Source: Streptomyces avermitilis MA-4680 = NBRC 14893
GTDB taxonomy: Bacteria; Actinomycetota; Actinomycetes; Streptomycetales; Streptomycetaceae
Length of the DNA: 64,000 nucleotides
Assembly (NCBI RefSeq): GCF_000009765.2
Contig: NC_003155.5
Location: forward strand, 1,364,001-1,428,000
Reading direction: 5' to 3'
Shown: positions 51,378 through 60,119 of the stretch, one piece after another
How positions within the stretch are numbered: the stretch's first letter is position 1
How the letters are laid out: each line of letters starts with the position of its first letter
Translations under genes and position numbers: made by a program
Notes under the pieces: model-generated
The model's input: only the letters and a program-made list of their open reading frames with translations
Told to the model about the DNA's origin: nothing
Database searches by the model: none

Positions 51378-53162
51378 TCAGCGTCCGGTGGACGGGGTGT
51401 TGGCGGAGGTCACGTTGACCCCGGCCCAGGCCTTGTCGACCGTCTGGTACTCGATGCTGTCGGCGCCGTACATGTCGGTGGCGGCCTTCAGCGTCGCGTT
51501 GCGCGCGTCGTGGAAGTCCGTCGTGGAGACCATGTAGCGGGTCAGCGCCCGGTAGAAGATCGCGAGGGCCTTGGCCCGGCCGATGCCGGTGACCGTCGAG
51601 CCGTCGGAGGTGGGCGAGTTGTACTTCACCCCGCCGATCGTCTTCCTGCCGCTTCCCTCGGCCAGCAGGTAGAAGGCGTGCGAGGAGACACCGGAGCCGG
51701 CGTGGACCTCGGTGTCGTACGTCTCGGGCGACCAGTAGTCGATGGTCCCCTCGAGCTTGTCGCGCGAGGGCTCGTCGAGACGGCGCAGGAACTTCTGGTC
51801 CAGGCCGAGCTTCTCGCCGACGAGGTAGTCACCCGCGTCCTTGGAGTTGTTGGTCGCGAACTCCATCCCCGTGCCGAAGATGTCCGCGAGCGACTCGTTC
51901 AGCGAGCCCGGCTCACCGAACTGGTTGCCGTCCCGGTCCACGCGGGTGGGTTCGAGGGCGGCGGTGGCGTCGACAACACCGTGGGTCAGCTCGTGGCCGG
52001 TGACGTCCAGGACGACCAGCGGCTTCTTGAAGAGGTCGCCGTCCCCGTCCCCGTACAGCATGCAGCCGCAGGCGGAGTCCCAGAAAGCGTTGCCGACCTT
52101 GGTGCCGAAGTGAACCATCGCGCGGGCGCCGGTGCTGTTGTTCTTGATGCCCTTGCGCCCGAACGTCTTCTTGTAGAAGTCCAGGGTCTTGGTGACGCCG
52201 TACTGGGCGTCGACCGCGGCGCTCTGGCGGCTACTGGTCTTGCCGGTGCCCCACTTGTTGTTCTTGTCGGTGAACTTCTTGCCGCGCGAGAAGGCTTCGA
52301 GGTACTGCCCCTTGGCGTCCCGGGTCTCGGTGCCCCAGCGGGTGGAGTCCTTGAGGAGGAAGCTCGTGCGGGCGGTCTGGGTGGTGCTCAGCCCCACCTT
52401 GCCGACGAAGAGGGAGGTACCGGTGCCGGAGGCCTTGCGCGGGTAGCTCGCGGCCCCGGAGATGCCCGTCAGAAGCGAGGAGCCGGTGAGCGCGGAGTCG
52501 GCGGTGCCGGTCGCGGGGTTCGCCGTCTCGCCCCGCTCGCGCAGGGTCTGGGCCAGCGAGGGCGAGATGAACTCGTCGCTGTCGGGGGTGTTGCTGCGGA
52601 TGCGGCCGGTGACGGCGTCGACGACGACCGTGCGGGAGCCGGTGGCCTCCGTGGTCTTGCTGTCGGTCACCCGCACCTGGTAGGCGAGGGCGGAGCCGCC
52701 GTCCCGCGCGTCCACGACGAGTGCGGCCTCGGTGGCGTCGCCCTGGGCGGCCGCGGCGGCCTTCTGCTCGGCCTGCGCGGGCGTCAGCTTCGCCTGGCCG
52801 GCGGCGGCCGGCTTGACCGTGTGGTCGGCGGCGCGGGTCACACCGAGGTACGTCGAGCGCTTGGTGAGGTGGACGACCAGGTCACCGCCGAGGACCGGCA
52901 GGCCCTGGTGGGTGCGCACGAAACGGACGTGCTGCTTGCCGTCCGGGTCGGTCAGGACGTCCTTCGCCTCCAGGGTGTCCCCCCGGGAGACGCCGGTGGC
53001 GGACGCGTGGGCGAACGCTGCCGCCCGGGCCGCGTCCACCGGCGAGGAGGCCGCAGCCGCGGCGAGGGCGGGCGCGTCGGCGACAGCCGGGACCGCCGGG
53101 AGCGTGGCCGCCGTCGTCACGGCGATGGCGATGGCCACGCCACGTATGTGGGGTCTACGCAC
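51378..53162 (-). CDS. secreted M4-family (thermolysin-type) metalloprotease
   Basis: 594 residues. GTG 53162 follows GAAGGAAATCA. Signal peptide to about residue 35, then a FTP/PepSY propeptide (to ~220), then the catalytic domain with VTGHELTHGVVDATA (two zinc His and the Glu) and LNESLADIFG (third ligand Glu) and the C-terminal HDARNATLKAATDMYG. The propeptide is presumably removed on maturation. The gap 53163-53490 carries a CATGTACATG palindrome and an AT-rich stretch around 53275-53335 likely to hold the promoter. Confidence 0.92.
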   Translation of the reverse strand: MRRPHIRGVAIAIAVTTAATLPAVPAVADAPALAAAAASSPVDAARAAAFAHASATGVSRGDTLEAKDVLTDPDGKQHVRFVRTHQGLPVLGGDLVVHLTKRSTYLGVTRAADHTVKPAAAGQAKLTPAQAEQKAAAAAQGDATEAALVVDARDGGSALAYQVRVTDSKTTEATGSRTVVVDAVTGRIRSNTPDSDEFISPSLAQTLRERGETANPATGTADSALTGSSLLTGISGAASYPRKASGTGTSLFVGKVGLSTTQTARTSFLLKDSTRWGTETRDAKGQYLEAFSRGKKFTDKNNKWGTGKTSSRQSAAVDAQYGVTKTLDFYKKTFGRKGIKNNSTGARAMVHFGTKVGNAFWDSACGCMLYGDGDGDLFKKPLVVLDVTGHELTHGVVDATAALEPTRVDRDGNQFGEPGSLNESLADIFGTGMEFATNNSKDAGDYLVGEKLGLDQKFLRRLDEPSRDKLEGTIDYWSPETYDTEVHAGSGVSSHAFYLLAEGSGRKTIGGVKYNSPTSDGSTVTGIGRAKALAIFYRALTRYMVSTTDFHDARNATLKAATDMYGADSIEYQTVDKAWAGVNVTSANTPSTGR

Positions 53163-53450
53163 TGATTTCCTTCGAACATGGGCGGCCGGGAACGCCAACC
53201 ACCCGCACACACAGCGCTGTTGGGCGCTGCGGGGGCTGGTCGGGCCCCGGTGCAAAACCCTCACCGATTCACCATGTACATGTAAAGGAGAAAGATCCCT
53301 TTTACTAGCTTCGAGGTGATCTCTTTACAAATGTTCACCTGTGAGTGATGAACCGGTGACCAACTGTGCGTTGCCTGTACAGATGTGCGAGACCACGAAG
53401 AGGTTGCGTCCCGGGCCGCCCGGACCAGTGGATGTGACCGAAGTCGCAGC

Positions 53451-53481
53451 GCCTCCGGCCCCTTACGGCCGGACCGGAGGC
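53451..53481 (-). terminator. terminator of the TPR/polyprenyl synthase operon
   Basis: Eight-base arms GCCTCCGG and CCGGAGGC with further GC pairing inside, ten bases past the synthase stop. Confidence 0.6.
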
Positions 53482-53490
53482 GAGCCGGCG

Positions 53491-54525
53491 TCAGATCGTG
53501 CGCCGGCTGAGGGCGGAGAGCAGGGTGCGCAGGTCGGCGGCGGGACGCGGGGCCGGCTGGACGGAGGCCAGGAGTCCGTGCGCCACGGTGAGATGACGGC
53601 GGGCCTCCCGCAGCGCGGCCGAGCGCCCGCCCGCCTGTTCCACAACGGCCGCCGCCCGCACCACCGCGGTGTCGTCGCGGGCCGTGAGGAGACCCTCGAG
53701 CGCGGAGCCGGAGGGGGTGGCCAGCGCGGCGAGAACCGGAAAGGTCTTCTTCCCCTGACGCAGATCGCCGTGGACGGGTTTGCCGGTGACCGCGGGATCA
53801 CCCCAGATGCCCAGCAGATCGTCGACGATCTGGAACGCCACTCCGAGATGACGTCCCGTCCGGTCCAGCACGGCGGCCGTCTCCTCCGGCGCACCCGCGA
53901 GGTGGGCGCCCAGCGCGAGAGCGCAGCCGAGCAGCGATCCCGTCTTGTGCTCGGCCATCGCCTCGTACTCGGCGACGCTCACCGCCTCGGGCCCGGTCCA
54001 GGGCCGGTGGGCGAACAGCAGGTCGTCGGCCTGCCCCCGCACCAGGTCACCGAGGGCCGCGCTCAGCCGGTGCGCGGCTCCGGGCGCGGACGCGGTGGTC
54101 AGCGTCTGCACGGCCAGGGCGAACAGGGCGTCGCCCGCCAGGACGGCGGGGCCCGTGCCGTACGCCTTCCACAGCGCCGGGCGGCCTCGGCGCATCGCGT
54201 CGCCGTCCATGATGTCGTCGTGCAACAGCGAGAAGGTGTGCACGAGTTCGACCGCCACGGCGGCCGGTACGCCGGCTTCCGCCGGCCCTCCGGCGGCCTC
54301 CGCCCCCAGCACGGCGAGCGCCTGCCGTACGCCCTTGCCCTGACTGTGCGCGGCCGGGGCGCCGCCCGCCGCGCCACGGCCCAGCGCGTAGTCGGCCATC
54401 TCCCGCATCCATGGATGCATCCCGCCGACGGCCTCGGCCAGGGCCGGGGCGACCAGTTCACGGCAGCGGTGCAATATGGCGGGCGCTTCGGGACCGGCCT
54501 TCAGGGCCGTCGTCAGGGTGGTCAT
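53491..54525 (-). CDS. polyprenyl diphosphate synthase (trans-isoprenyl type)
   Basis: 344 residues. It condenses IPP onto an allylic diphosphate to give FPP, GGPP or longer chains. First Asp-rich motif LLHDDIMDGD (about residue 98-107) and second FQIVDDLLGIWGD, with KTG and GKK substrate-binding motifs between and after. The two residues before the first motif (Ser-Leu) suggest a medium chain, but length cannot be fixed by eye. The start overlaps the end of the TPR gene (ATGA), so translation is coupled. No terpene cyclase lies nearby. Confidence 0.9.
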   Translation of the reverse strand: MTTLTTALKAGPEAPAILHRCRELVAPALAEAVGGMHPWMREMADYALGRGAAGGAPAAHSQGKGVRQALAVLGAEAAGGPAEAGVPAAVAVELVHTFSLLHDDIMDGDAMRRGRPALWKAYGTGPAVLAGDALFALAVQTLTTASAPGAAHRLSAALGDLVRGQADDLLFAHRPWTGPEAVSVAEYEAMAEHKTGSLLGCALALGAHLAGAPEETAAVLDRTGRHLGVAFQIVDDLLGIWGDPAVTGKPVHGDLRQGKKTFPVLAALATPSGSALEGLLTARDDTAVVRAAAVVEQAGGRSAALREARRHLTVAHGLLASVQPAPRPAADLRTLLSALSRRTI

Positions 54526-55580
54526 CGGCCGGCCTCCCGACCGGCCGACGACCGCGGCGCGAGACCGAGTTCCTCGCGCGCCCCACGGATGAGCTCCCGG
54601 CCGTGCCGCAGGCCGATGCCGTCCAGCACGCCGACGAGTTCGTCCAGCTCGGCACCGGTCTCGGCACGGTCGCGGCCCAGGCGGGCCAGGGACTTGACCA
54701 GGCCGAGGCGGGCCAGGGCCCGGCCGCGTGGCTCGCTCATCCCGTCGAACTCGGCGAGCGCCTGCGCGTAGACCTCCCGGGCCTCCGCGTAACGCCCGGC
54801 GCGGTAGAGGACGTTGCCGCGCATCTTGTGGTTGTAGGCCAGCGCGCTGACGAGGTTCATCTCCCGGCAGGAGACCTCGGCCTCACCGAGCAGGGCCAGC
54901 GCGCGCTCGGGGTCCCGGTCGCGCACGGAGACGATGTCGGCGAGACCGCGCAGGGCCCAGGCGTGACCGCGGCGGTCCTCGGCGCCCGCGGCGATCGCGG
55001 CCGCCTCCTCGAACATGGCGTACGCGGTGTCGTACGAGCCGGTGTTGCGGTGTATCTGGGCGATGCCCTCCAGGGCCCAGACGGTGTGGCGCGCCTCGCC
55101 GCGTTTCCTGGCCTCGGCGAGGAGCTGCTCGTGCAGGGTGGTGACGGCCTCGTAATCGCCCTGGATCCGACCGGTTTCCGCCATTCCCGCGAGCGAATAG
55201 CCACGTACGACGACATCGCCCGCGTGCTTGCCGAGTTCGGCGGCCAGTCGCAGCAGCCGCCAGGCCAGAGGCAGGGCGCCCCGCTGGCGGGCCAGGGTGC
55301 CGCCACTCCACAGCGCCCACGCCATCGCGCCGGTGTCGCCGGCCTCGCGGGCGGTGCGGTAGCTCGCCTTCCAGGCCCGCTCCGCGTCCGCGACCTGGCC
55401 GAGCCGGCGGTGCGCCTCGGCCACCGCCAGACCGGAGCGGGCCGCCTCGCCCCGCGCCCCGGCGCGCTCCGCGGCGCGCAGCTGTTCGGTGCCCGCGGCC
55501 AGGACGTCGGTCAGCGAGGAGTTCACCGAGAGGGTGGTCAGAGCGCCCTGGTACTCCGGGGCGAAGGCCTTGCCGTACAT
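54522..55580 (-). CDS. TPR-repeat protein coupled to the polyprenyl synthase
   Basis: 352 residues, about seven tetratricopeptide-type helix pairs (for example EARHTVWALEGIAQIHRNTG, RGHAWALRGLADIVSVRDRD and NVLYRAGRYAEAREVYAQAL). No DNA-binding domain or signal peptide. ATG 55580 (MYGKAFAPEYQGAL) follows AAAGGCACTC. A similar TPR + isoprenyl synthase pairing may occur elsewhere in Streptomyces, but I cannot name a characterised case. It could scaffold or regulate the synthase. A run of 13-bp iterons lies upstream. Confidence 0.82.
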   Translation of the reverse strand: MYGKAFAPEYQGALTTLSVNSSLTDVLAAGTEQLRAAERAGARGEAARSGLAVAEAHRRLGQVADAERAWKASYRTAREAGDTGAMAWALWSGGTLARQRGALPLAWRLLRLAAELGKHAGDVVVRGYSLAGMAETGRIQGDYEAVTTLHEQLLAEARKRGEARHTVWALEGIAQIHRNTGSYDTAYAMFEEAAAIAAGAEDRRGHAWALRGLADIVSVRDRDPERALALLGEAEVSCREMNLVSALAYNHKMRGNVLYRAGRYAEAREVYAQALAEFDGMSEPRGRALARLGLVKSLARLGRDRAETGAELDELVGVLDGIGLRHGRELIRGAREELGLAPRSSAGREAGR

Positions 55581-55671
55581 GAGTGCCTTTCGATCTGCCG
55601 CCGGCCGGGGCGTATGGCCTCGGCCGTCGGGTGCTGGCTGTCACGGGGTGGGCGGCGCCCTGGCGGACCAG

Positions 55672-55731
55672 CTATGCACTCCAGGCATACACGTCACGTA
55701 TACACACCATGTATACACAGAGCGTATAGCA
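55672..55731. repeat. five 13-bp iterons in the TPR/AlkB divergent promoter region
   Basis: Boxes CTATGCAC, GCATACAC, GTATACAC, GTATACAC and GTATAGCA start at 55672, 55685, 55698, 55711 and 55724, exactly 13 bases apart, with five-base spacers. The tract is AT-rich against its surroundings. It lies 92 bases before the TPR start and 178 before the AlkB start. It looks like an array for a cooperatively binding regulator. Confidence 0.75.
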
Positions 55732-55872
55732 CACCGGACATCCACCCGGGAAACCTGGGTCCATGGATCCGCCGGGCTGCTCGCCCGTCGCCGATCAAGA
55801 CGTCAGCCGGGCCCCCAAGGTTGCTTCACGGCAAACGAGTTGGCTCGCACGCGCACATCACTCGTCACGATT

Positions 55873-55887
55873 AGAACAGATCTTCGA
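55873..55887. promoter_or_regulatory. LexA-like box upstream of the AlkB gene
   Basis: AGAACAGATCTTCGA fits the actinobacterial SOS box core GAAC-N4-GTTC with one mismatch. It lies 22 bases before the ATG of a DNA-repair type gene, the right position for LexA repression. Tentative. Confidence 0.4.
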
Positions 55888-55908
55888 ATATCGAGGTACG
55901 CTGCACCT

Positions 55909-56535
55909 ATGTCCACGCACCTCCAGGGATCGCTCTTCGACCAGACCGACGAACTCGGGCTCGGCCCGCTGGACGGCCTGCGACGGACCGTCCTGGGTGC
56001 CGGGGCCTGGATCGATCTGCTGCCGGGCTGGCTCAGCGGCGCCGACGCCCTGTTCGAACGGCTCGCCGCCGACGTGCCGTGGCGGGCGGAGCGACGGAAG
56101 ATGTACGACCAGACGGTCGACGTGCCCCGGCTGCTCGCGTACTACCGGGCGGGCGACACGCTGCCGCACCCCGTCCTCGCCGAGGCTCGCGACGCACTGT
56201 CCGCGCACTACGTGGCCGAGCTCGGCGAACCGTTCACCACGGCCGGGCTCTGCTACTACCGCGACGGCCGCGACAGCGTGGCCTGGCACGGCGACCGGAT
56301 CGGCCGGGGCGCCCGCGAGGACACGATGGTCGCGATCCTCTCCGTGGGCGCGCCCCGCGATCTGGCCCTGCGTCCGCGCGGCGGCGGCGACGTCCTGCGG
56401 CGCCCGCTCGGACACGGCGACCTGATCGTGATGGGCGGCTCCTGCCAGCGGACGTGGGAACACGCCATCCCCAAGAGCACCCGGGCGGCCGGGCCCCGGA
56501 TCAGCATCCAGTTCCGGCCGAGCGGCGTGAACTGA
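55909..56535 (+). CDS. AlkB-family 2OG-Fe(II) dioxygenase
   Basis: 208 residues. It removes alkyl groups from DNA or RNA bases by oxidation. Iron ligands: WHGDRIG (H-x-D) and WEHAIPK; 2OG-binding RISIQFR near the C-terminus. CYYRDGRDSVAWH and MVAILSVGAPRDL are typical. ATG 55909; the ribosome-binding site GAGG is 13 bases upstream and weak. A LexA-like box lies before it. The gene is convergent with the TetR gene. Confidence 0.9.
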   Translation: MSTHLQGSLFDQTDELGLGPLDGLRRTVLGAGAWIDLLPGWLSGADALFERLAADVPWRAERRKMYDQTVDVPRLLAYYRAGDTLPHPVLAEARDALSAHYVAELGEPFTTAGLCYYRDGRDSVAWHGDRIGRGAREDTMVAILSVGAPRDLALRPRGGGDVLRRPLGHGDLIVMGGSCQRTWEHAIPKSTRAAGPRISIQFRPSGVN

Positions 56536-56547
56536 GCGGCCTCGGTG

Positions 56548-57135
56548 TCAGGGCGTGAGGTGCATCTGCACGGCCGGGGCGTAGCGGTCGACGATGTCGT
56601 CGATGGCGGCGGCACGCAGATGGGTGCCGCGGGCGATGCCGAACATGACACCGAGGCCGAGCAGCGCGCTCACCGCGAGTTCGGCACGCAGACCGGCGTC
56701 GGGGCCGGCCAGTCGCTCGGCGAGGCGGTCGCCGACCTGGGCGCGGAAGTTGGCGCGCAGGATGTCGCCCTGTTCGCCCTGGAGGGGTGCGAAGACGATG
56801 CGCAGGACGGGGTCGGCGCCCCGCTCGGTCTGGCCGACCAGCACATGCCGGACCATGTGCCGGCCGAGGTCGTCGAGGGGCGCGTCCAGCAGGTCCGGGA
56901 CATCGGCCTCGAAGGACATCACGCGGGCGAAGAGCGCGTCCTTGTTGCCGAAGTACTTCAGTATCAGCGGCGGGCTGACCCCGGCCCGGTCCGCGACCGC
57001 CTTGAGGGTGATGTCCGCGTGGGCGTGGCGGGCCAGCAGATGGCGGGCCGCGCGGAGGATGGCCGCCTTGGTCGCCTCGGCGTCACGGCGCGCCGGGGCG
57101 GCGGCCGGCGGGGTGGCGGCGGAGGGAGTGGTCAT
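56548..57135 (-). CDS. TetR-family regulator of the adjacent MFS pump
   Basis: 195 residues. HTH: ITLKAVADRAGVSPPLILKYFGNKDALF (about residues 40-66), then a ligand/dimerisation domain. I chose ATG 57135, with AAGGAG ten bases upstream; ATG 57144 overlaps the MFS stop (ATGA) but its purine run is too close. Either way it is translated right behind the pump gene. The two palindromes at 58681-58724 upstream of the pump are the obvious operators, so it should repress its own operon until a drug-like ligand binds. Confidence 0.9.
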   Translation of the reverse strand: MTTPSAATPPAAAPARRDAEATKAAILRAARHLLARHAHADITLKAVADRAGVSPPLILKYFGNKDALFARVMSFEADVPDLLDAPLDDLGRHMVRHVLVGQTERGADPVLRIVFAPLQGEQGDILRANFRAQVGDRLAERLAGPDAGLRAELAVSALLGLGVMFGIARGTHLRAAAIDDIVDRYAPAVQMHLTP

Positions 57136-57140
57136 GGTGC

Positions 57141-58643
57141 TCATGCTCCTTCCAGCGCCTCGTCGTGGGACGGCCGGGTACGGCCGCGGGCCCGTCGCGT
57201 GCCGTGGGAGTCGGGGTCCCCGGGGATGACGAGGGCGGCGGCGCAGGCCATCACTGCGACCGTACCCGCCATCGCGAACGCCAGCAGATAGCCGTGCAGG
57301 GTGGGTACCGGGGCGCCTCCCACCAGGCTGGTGTGGTGGACCAGGACGGCGGCGACCGCCGCGCTGCACACGGCTTGGCCGATGGTGCGCATCAGGACGT
57401 TGACGCCGTTGGCGGAGGCGGTCTGTCCGGCGGGCACGGCACGCAGGATCAGGGTGGGCAGGGCCGAGTAGGCGAGGGTCGTGCCGACCGCGATGACCGT
57501 GGCGCCCACGATGATCATCCACAGGTCGCGGCTGTCCGCGATGCGCACGGCGTAGCCGACGGCGATGACCGCGGCCCCGAGTGCCAGCGTCACGCGCGGG
57601 CCGCGGGCGGCCGAGATGCGCGCCGAGACCGGCGAGAACAGCAGCATGATGACGCCGCCGGGCAGCAGGCACAGACCGGTCTGCACGATGGACAGCCCGA
57701 GTCCGTAGCCGGTGGCCTTGGGCGCCTGCACCAGCTGCGCCGTGACCAGCGAGTTGCCGTAGAAGGCGAATCCGGTCAGCAGCGCGGCCACGTGCGGCAG
57801 GGCGACCCGGGGGCGGGAGGCCAGCTTCAGGTCCACCAGGGGCCGCGGGGCCCGCCACTGCTGGAACCACCACAGCGTCAGTACGAGTACGCAGGCCACG
57901 AGCAGGCCGACGATCCGCGGACTGGTCCAGCCCCACTGCCCGCCCTGCGACACACCGAGGAGCAGGCAGACCAGGCCCGCGGCCAGCCCCAGCGCACCCA
58001 GCGTGTCGAAGCGGCCCGGCTGCCGGACGGGCGACTCGCGCACCGCCCACCACGCCAGTGCCAGTCCGCCGGCGCCGAGCCCGGTGGTCGCCCAGAACAT
58101 GACGTGCCAGTCGGCGTACTGCACGATCATCGCGGCGATCGGCAGACCGAGCGCGGCGCCGATGCCCACGGTGGAACTCATCAGGGCCACCGCGGAACCC
58201 GTGCGCTCGGGCGGGAGTTCGTCGCGCAGGATGCTGATCGACAGCGGTACGACGGCGGCCGCCGCGCCCTGGAGGGCCCGCGCGGCGATGAGCACGCGGA
58301 TGTCGGAGGTGACGGCGCACAGCAGCGAGCCCAGGGTCATCAGCGCGAGGGCGGCGAGCAGAACCCGCCGCTTGCCGTACATGTCGCCGGCCCGGCCGAG
58401 CACCGGGGTCAGCACCGCGCCGGAGAGCAGGGTGGCGGTGACCATCCAGGAGACGGCGCCCGCGGAAGCGCCGGTCAGGCGCGGCAGGTCGGGCAGCAGC
58501 GGCACCACGACCGTCTGCATGACGGCCATGAGGATTCCGCCGAACGCCAGGACGGGGACCGTCAGCCGGTCGCGGACACCCGGCCGTCCGGCCGGTCCGT
58601 CGGGGGTCGCGGACCGGTCGGACGGGGTGGATATCGGGACCAT
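57141..58643 (-). CDS. MFS multidrug exporter (DHA2 type, 14 helices)
   Basis: 500 residues, about 14 membrane segments. Motifs: GRAGDMYGKRRVLLAA (loop 2-3), ARALQGAAAAVVPLSISIL (antiporter motif C region) and LGLPIAAMI. It exports drugs or a secondary metabolite by proton antiport. ATG 58643 (MVPISTPSD) follows GGAGTGACC; a longer frame to 58718 runs through the operator. First gene of the pump-repressor operon. Confidence 0.9.
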   Translation of the reverse strand: MVPISTPSDRSATPDGPAGRPGVRDRLTVPVLAFGGILMAVMQTVVVPLLPDLPRLTGASAGAVSWMVTATLLSGAVLTPVLGRAGDMYGKRRVLLAALALMTLGSLLCAVTSDIRVLIAARALQGAAAAVVPLSISILRDELPPERTGSAVALMSSTVGIGAALGLPIAAMIVQYADWHVMFWATTGLGAGGLALAWWAVRESPVRQPGRFDTLGALGLAAGLVCLLLGVSQGGQWGWTSPRIVGLLVACVLVLTLWWFQQWRAPRPLVDLKLASRPRVALPHVAALLTGFAFYGNSLVTAQLVQAPKATGYGLGLSIVQTGLCLLPGGVIMLLFSPVSARISAARGPRVTLALGAAVIAVGYAVRIADSRDLWMIIVGATVIAVGTTLAYSALPTLILRAVPAGQTASANGVNVLMRTIGQAVCSAAVAAVLVHHTSLVGGAPVPTLHGYLLAFAMAGTVAVMACAAALVIPGDPDSHGTRRARGRTRPSHDEALEGA

Positions 58644-58680
58644 GGTCACTCCAGGGGCGGCAGCCGACGTGAAGAAGGGA

Positions 58681-58724
58681 GGTGAATAGGAATTCACCTT
58701 AGCCGGGTGAATGGTCATTCACCC
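58681..58724. promoter_or_regulatory. two TetR-type palindromic operators
   Basis: GGTGAAT-AGGA-ATTCACC (58681-58698) and GGGTGAAT-GGTC-ATTCACCC (58705-58724), both perfect, with the same half-site GGTGAAT and centres 25 bases apart. They lie 38 bases upstream of the pump start. Confidence 0.8.
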
Positions 58725-58760
58725 AGAATTCTCCGTCGGACGCGGCCGCCGGCGGCCGGC

Positions 58761-59966
58761 CTACCGGCCCGTGCGCGCCTGGACGGTACGCGCCAGTCGC
58801 GGCCCCAGCCAGCGCTTGAGCCTGCGCAGCGCCTCCAGTTGTCCGGCCGCCCGGTCGATCCGGTAGTAGAGCTGCGGAGGCACGTACGGCAGCAGCGGGG
58901 AATGGCGCTGGCCGAGCAGGGCGAACATCTGCGGGGGCGGAAGGCGGATGTAGCGCGGGAGGTTCTCGTACCACTGGGCGCTGAGCCGGGCCGCGCTCTG
59001 GATGTGCAGGAGCGCGGACTTGCGTTCCCGCTCGTAGGCGGCGAGCGCGCCCGGCAGGTCGCGGTGCGCGCTCAGGGCTTCGGCGAGGGCGATGGCGTCC
59101 TCCAGGGCGAGGGTGGTGCCCGCGCCGATGGAGTAGTGGGTGGTGTGGGCGGCGTCGCCGATCAGGACGAGGTTGTCGCGATGCCAGGTGCGGTTGGTGA
59201 GGGTGCGGAAGTTCAGCCACTGGGCGGCACCGTCGCTCTGCGCCCGGCCGATCAGCTCGTGCCCGTCGAGGACGTCGGCGAAGAGCTTCTCCAGCAGGGC
59301 GAGACCGTCGGCCTCGCTGGCCCGGTCGAGGCCGAGCCCGGTCCAGGTTTCCGGGGAGCACTCGATGACGCAGGTGCTGTGGCCGTCGCTGAATCCATAG
59401 CCGTAGCACCAGATCCAGCCGTGTTCGCTCTCCACAAAGGCGAAGGTGAACGAGTCGAAGACCTTGGTGGTGCCGAGCCAGATGTAGCGGTTGCGGCCGA
59501 GCACGGTCTCGCTGCCGAAGTGGTCGGCGTAGCGGCCGCGCAGCACGCTGTTGACCCCGTCGCCGGCGACGACCAGATCGGCCTCGGGCAGTGGGTCGTC
59601 GGCGCCGATCTCATGCTCGTACTCGATGCGGACGCCCAGGGACCGGGCCCGGTCGGCCAGTACGTCGAGGAATCTGCGGCGGCCGATGCCGAAGCCCTCG
59701 TCGCCGTGGTGGACCGTGGTGCGGTTCCGGACGTGGGCGACTCCGTCGCTCCAGCGGACGGAGTTCTCGCTGACGGCGAGCGCCGACTCGGGGTCACTCC
59801 CGCGGAGTTTGTCGAGCAGGCCGCTCCAGTAGGTCACGCCCCAGCCGTAGGTCGATCCGGCGGGGTTCCGCTCGTGGACGGTGATGTCGTGGGACGGGTC
59901 CTGGCGCTTCATCAGGATCGAGAAGTACAGGCTTGCGGGTCCGCCGCCGACGCACGCGATCTTCAC
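58761..59966 (-). CDS. FAD-dependent monooxygenase (VioD/tryptophan-hydroxylase-like group)
   Basis: 401 residues. N-terminal KIACVGGGPASLYFSIL (FAD-binding GxGxxG) and LVLIGDAAHTTHYSIGAGT (second FAD motif), with a DG-type VAGDGVNSV. It is a single-component aromatic hydroxylase of the group A type. GTG 59966 has GGGGAG five bases upstream; GTG 59972 overlaps that. FAD and NAD(P)H cofactors are expected; the substrate is not known. There is no biosynthetic cluster around it apart from tyrosinase downstream. Confidence 0.85.
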   Translation of the reverse strand: MKIACVGGGPASLYFSILMKRQDPSHDITVHERNPAGSTYGWGVTYWSGLLDKLRGSDPESALAVSENSVRWSDGVAHVRNRTTVHHGDEGFGIGRRRFLDVLADRARSLGVRIEYEHEIGADDPLPEADLVVAGDGVNSVLRGRYADHFGSETVLGRNRYIWLGTTKVFDSFTFAFVESEHGWIWCYGYGFSDGHSTCVIECSPETWTGLGLDRASEADGLALLEKLFADVLDGHELIGRAQSDGAAQWLNFRTLTNRTWHRDNLVLIGDAAHTTHYSIGAGTTLALEDAIALAEALSAHRDLPGALAAYERERKSALLHIQSAARLSAQWYENLPRYIRLPPPQMFALLGQRHSPLLPYVPPQLYYRIDRAAGQLEALRRLKRWLGPRLARTVQARTGR

Positions 59967-60119
59967 GCGCACTCCCCTATGTTACGCAAAGCGGTCAATT
60001 GACCACGAAGGGTAGCAGCGCCATCGTGCAGACCGACCGTCCCGGCCTCTTCCGCCGCGCGGCGGGCGGGGGCGGTCGTACGATCGCGGCCCGTCCCGCC
60101 GCAGACGACAGGAGCCCCT

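Noticed and set aside
51510..53165. A 551-residue plus-strand frame opposite the M4 protease
   Set aside because: Val/Gly/Leu-rich antisense shadow. The protease has all catalytic motifs on the minus strand.
57165..58685. Plus-strand frame opposite the MFS exporter
   Set aside because: Gln/Gly/Arg/His-rich antisense frame. It also runs through the TetR operators.
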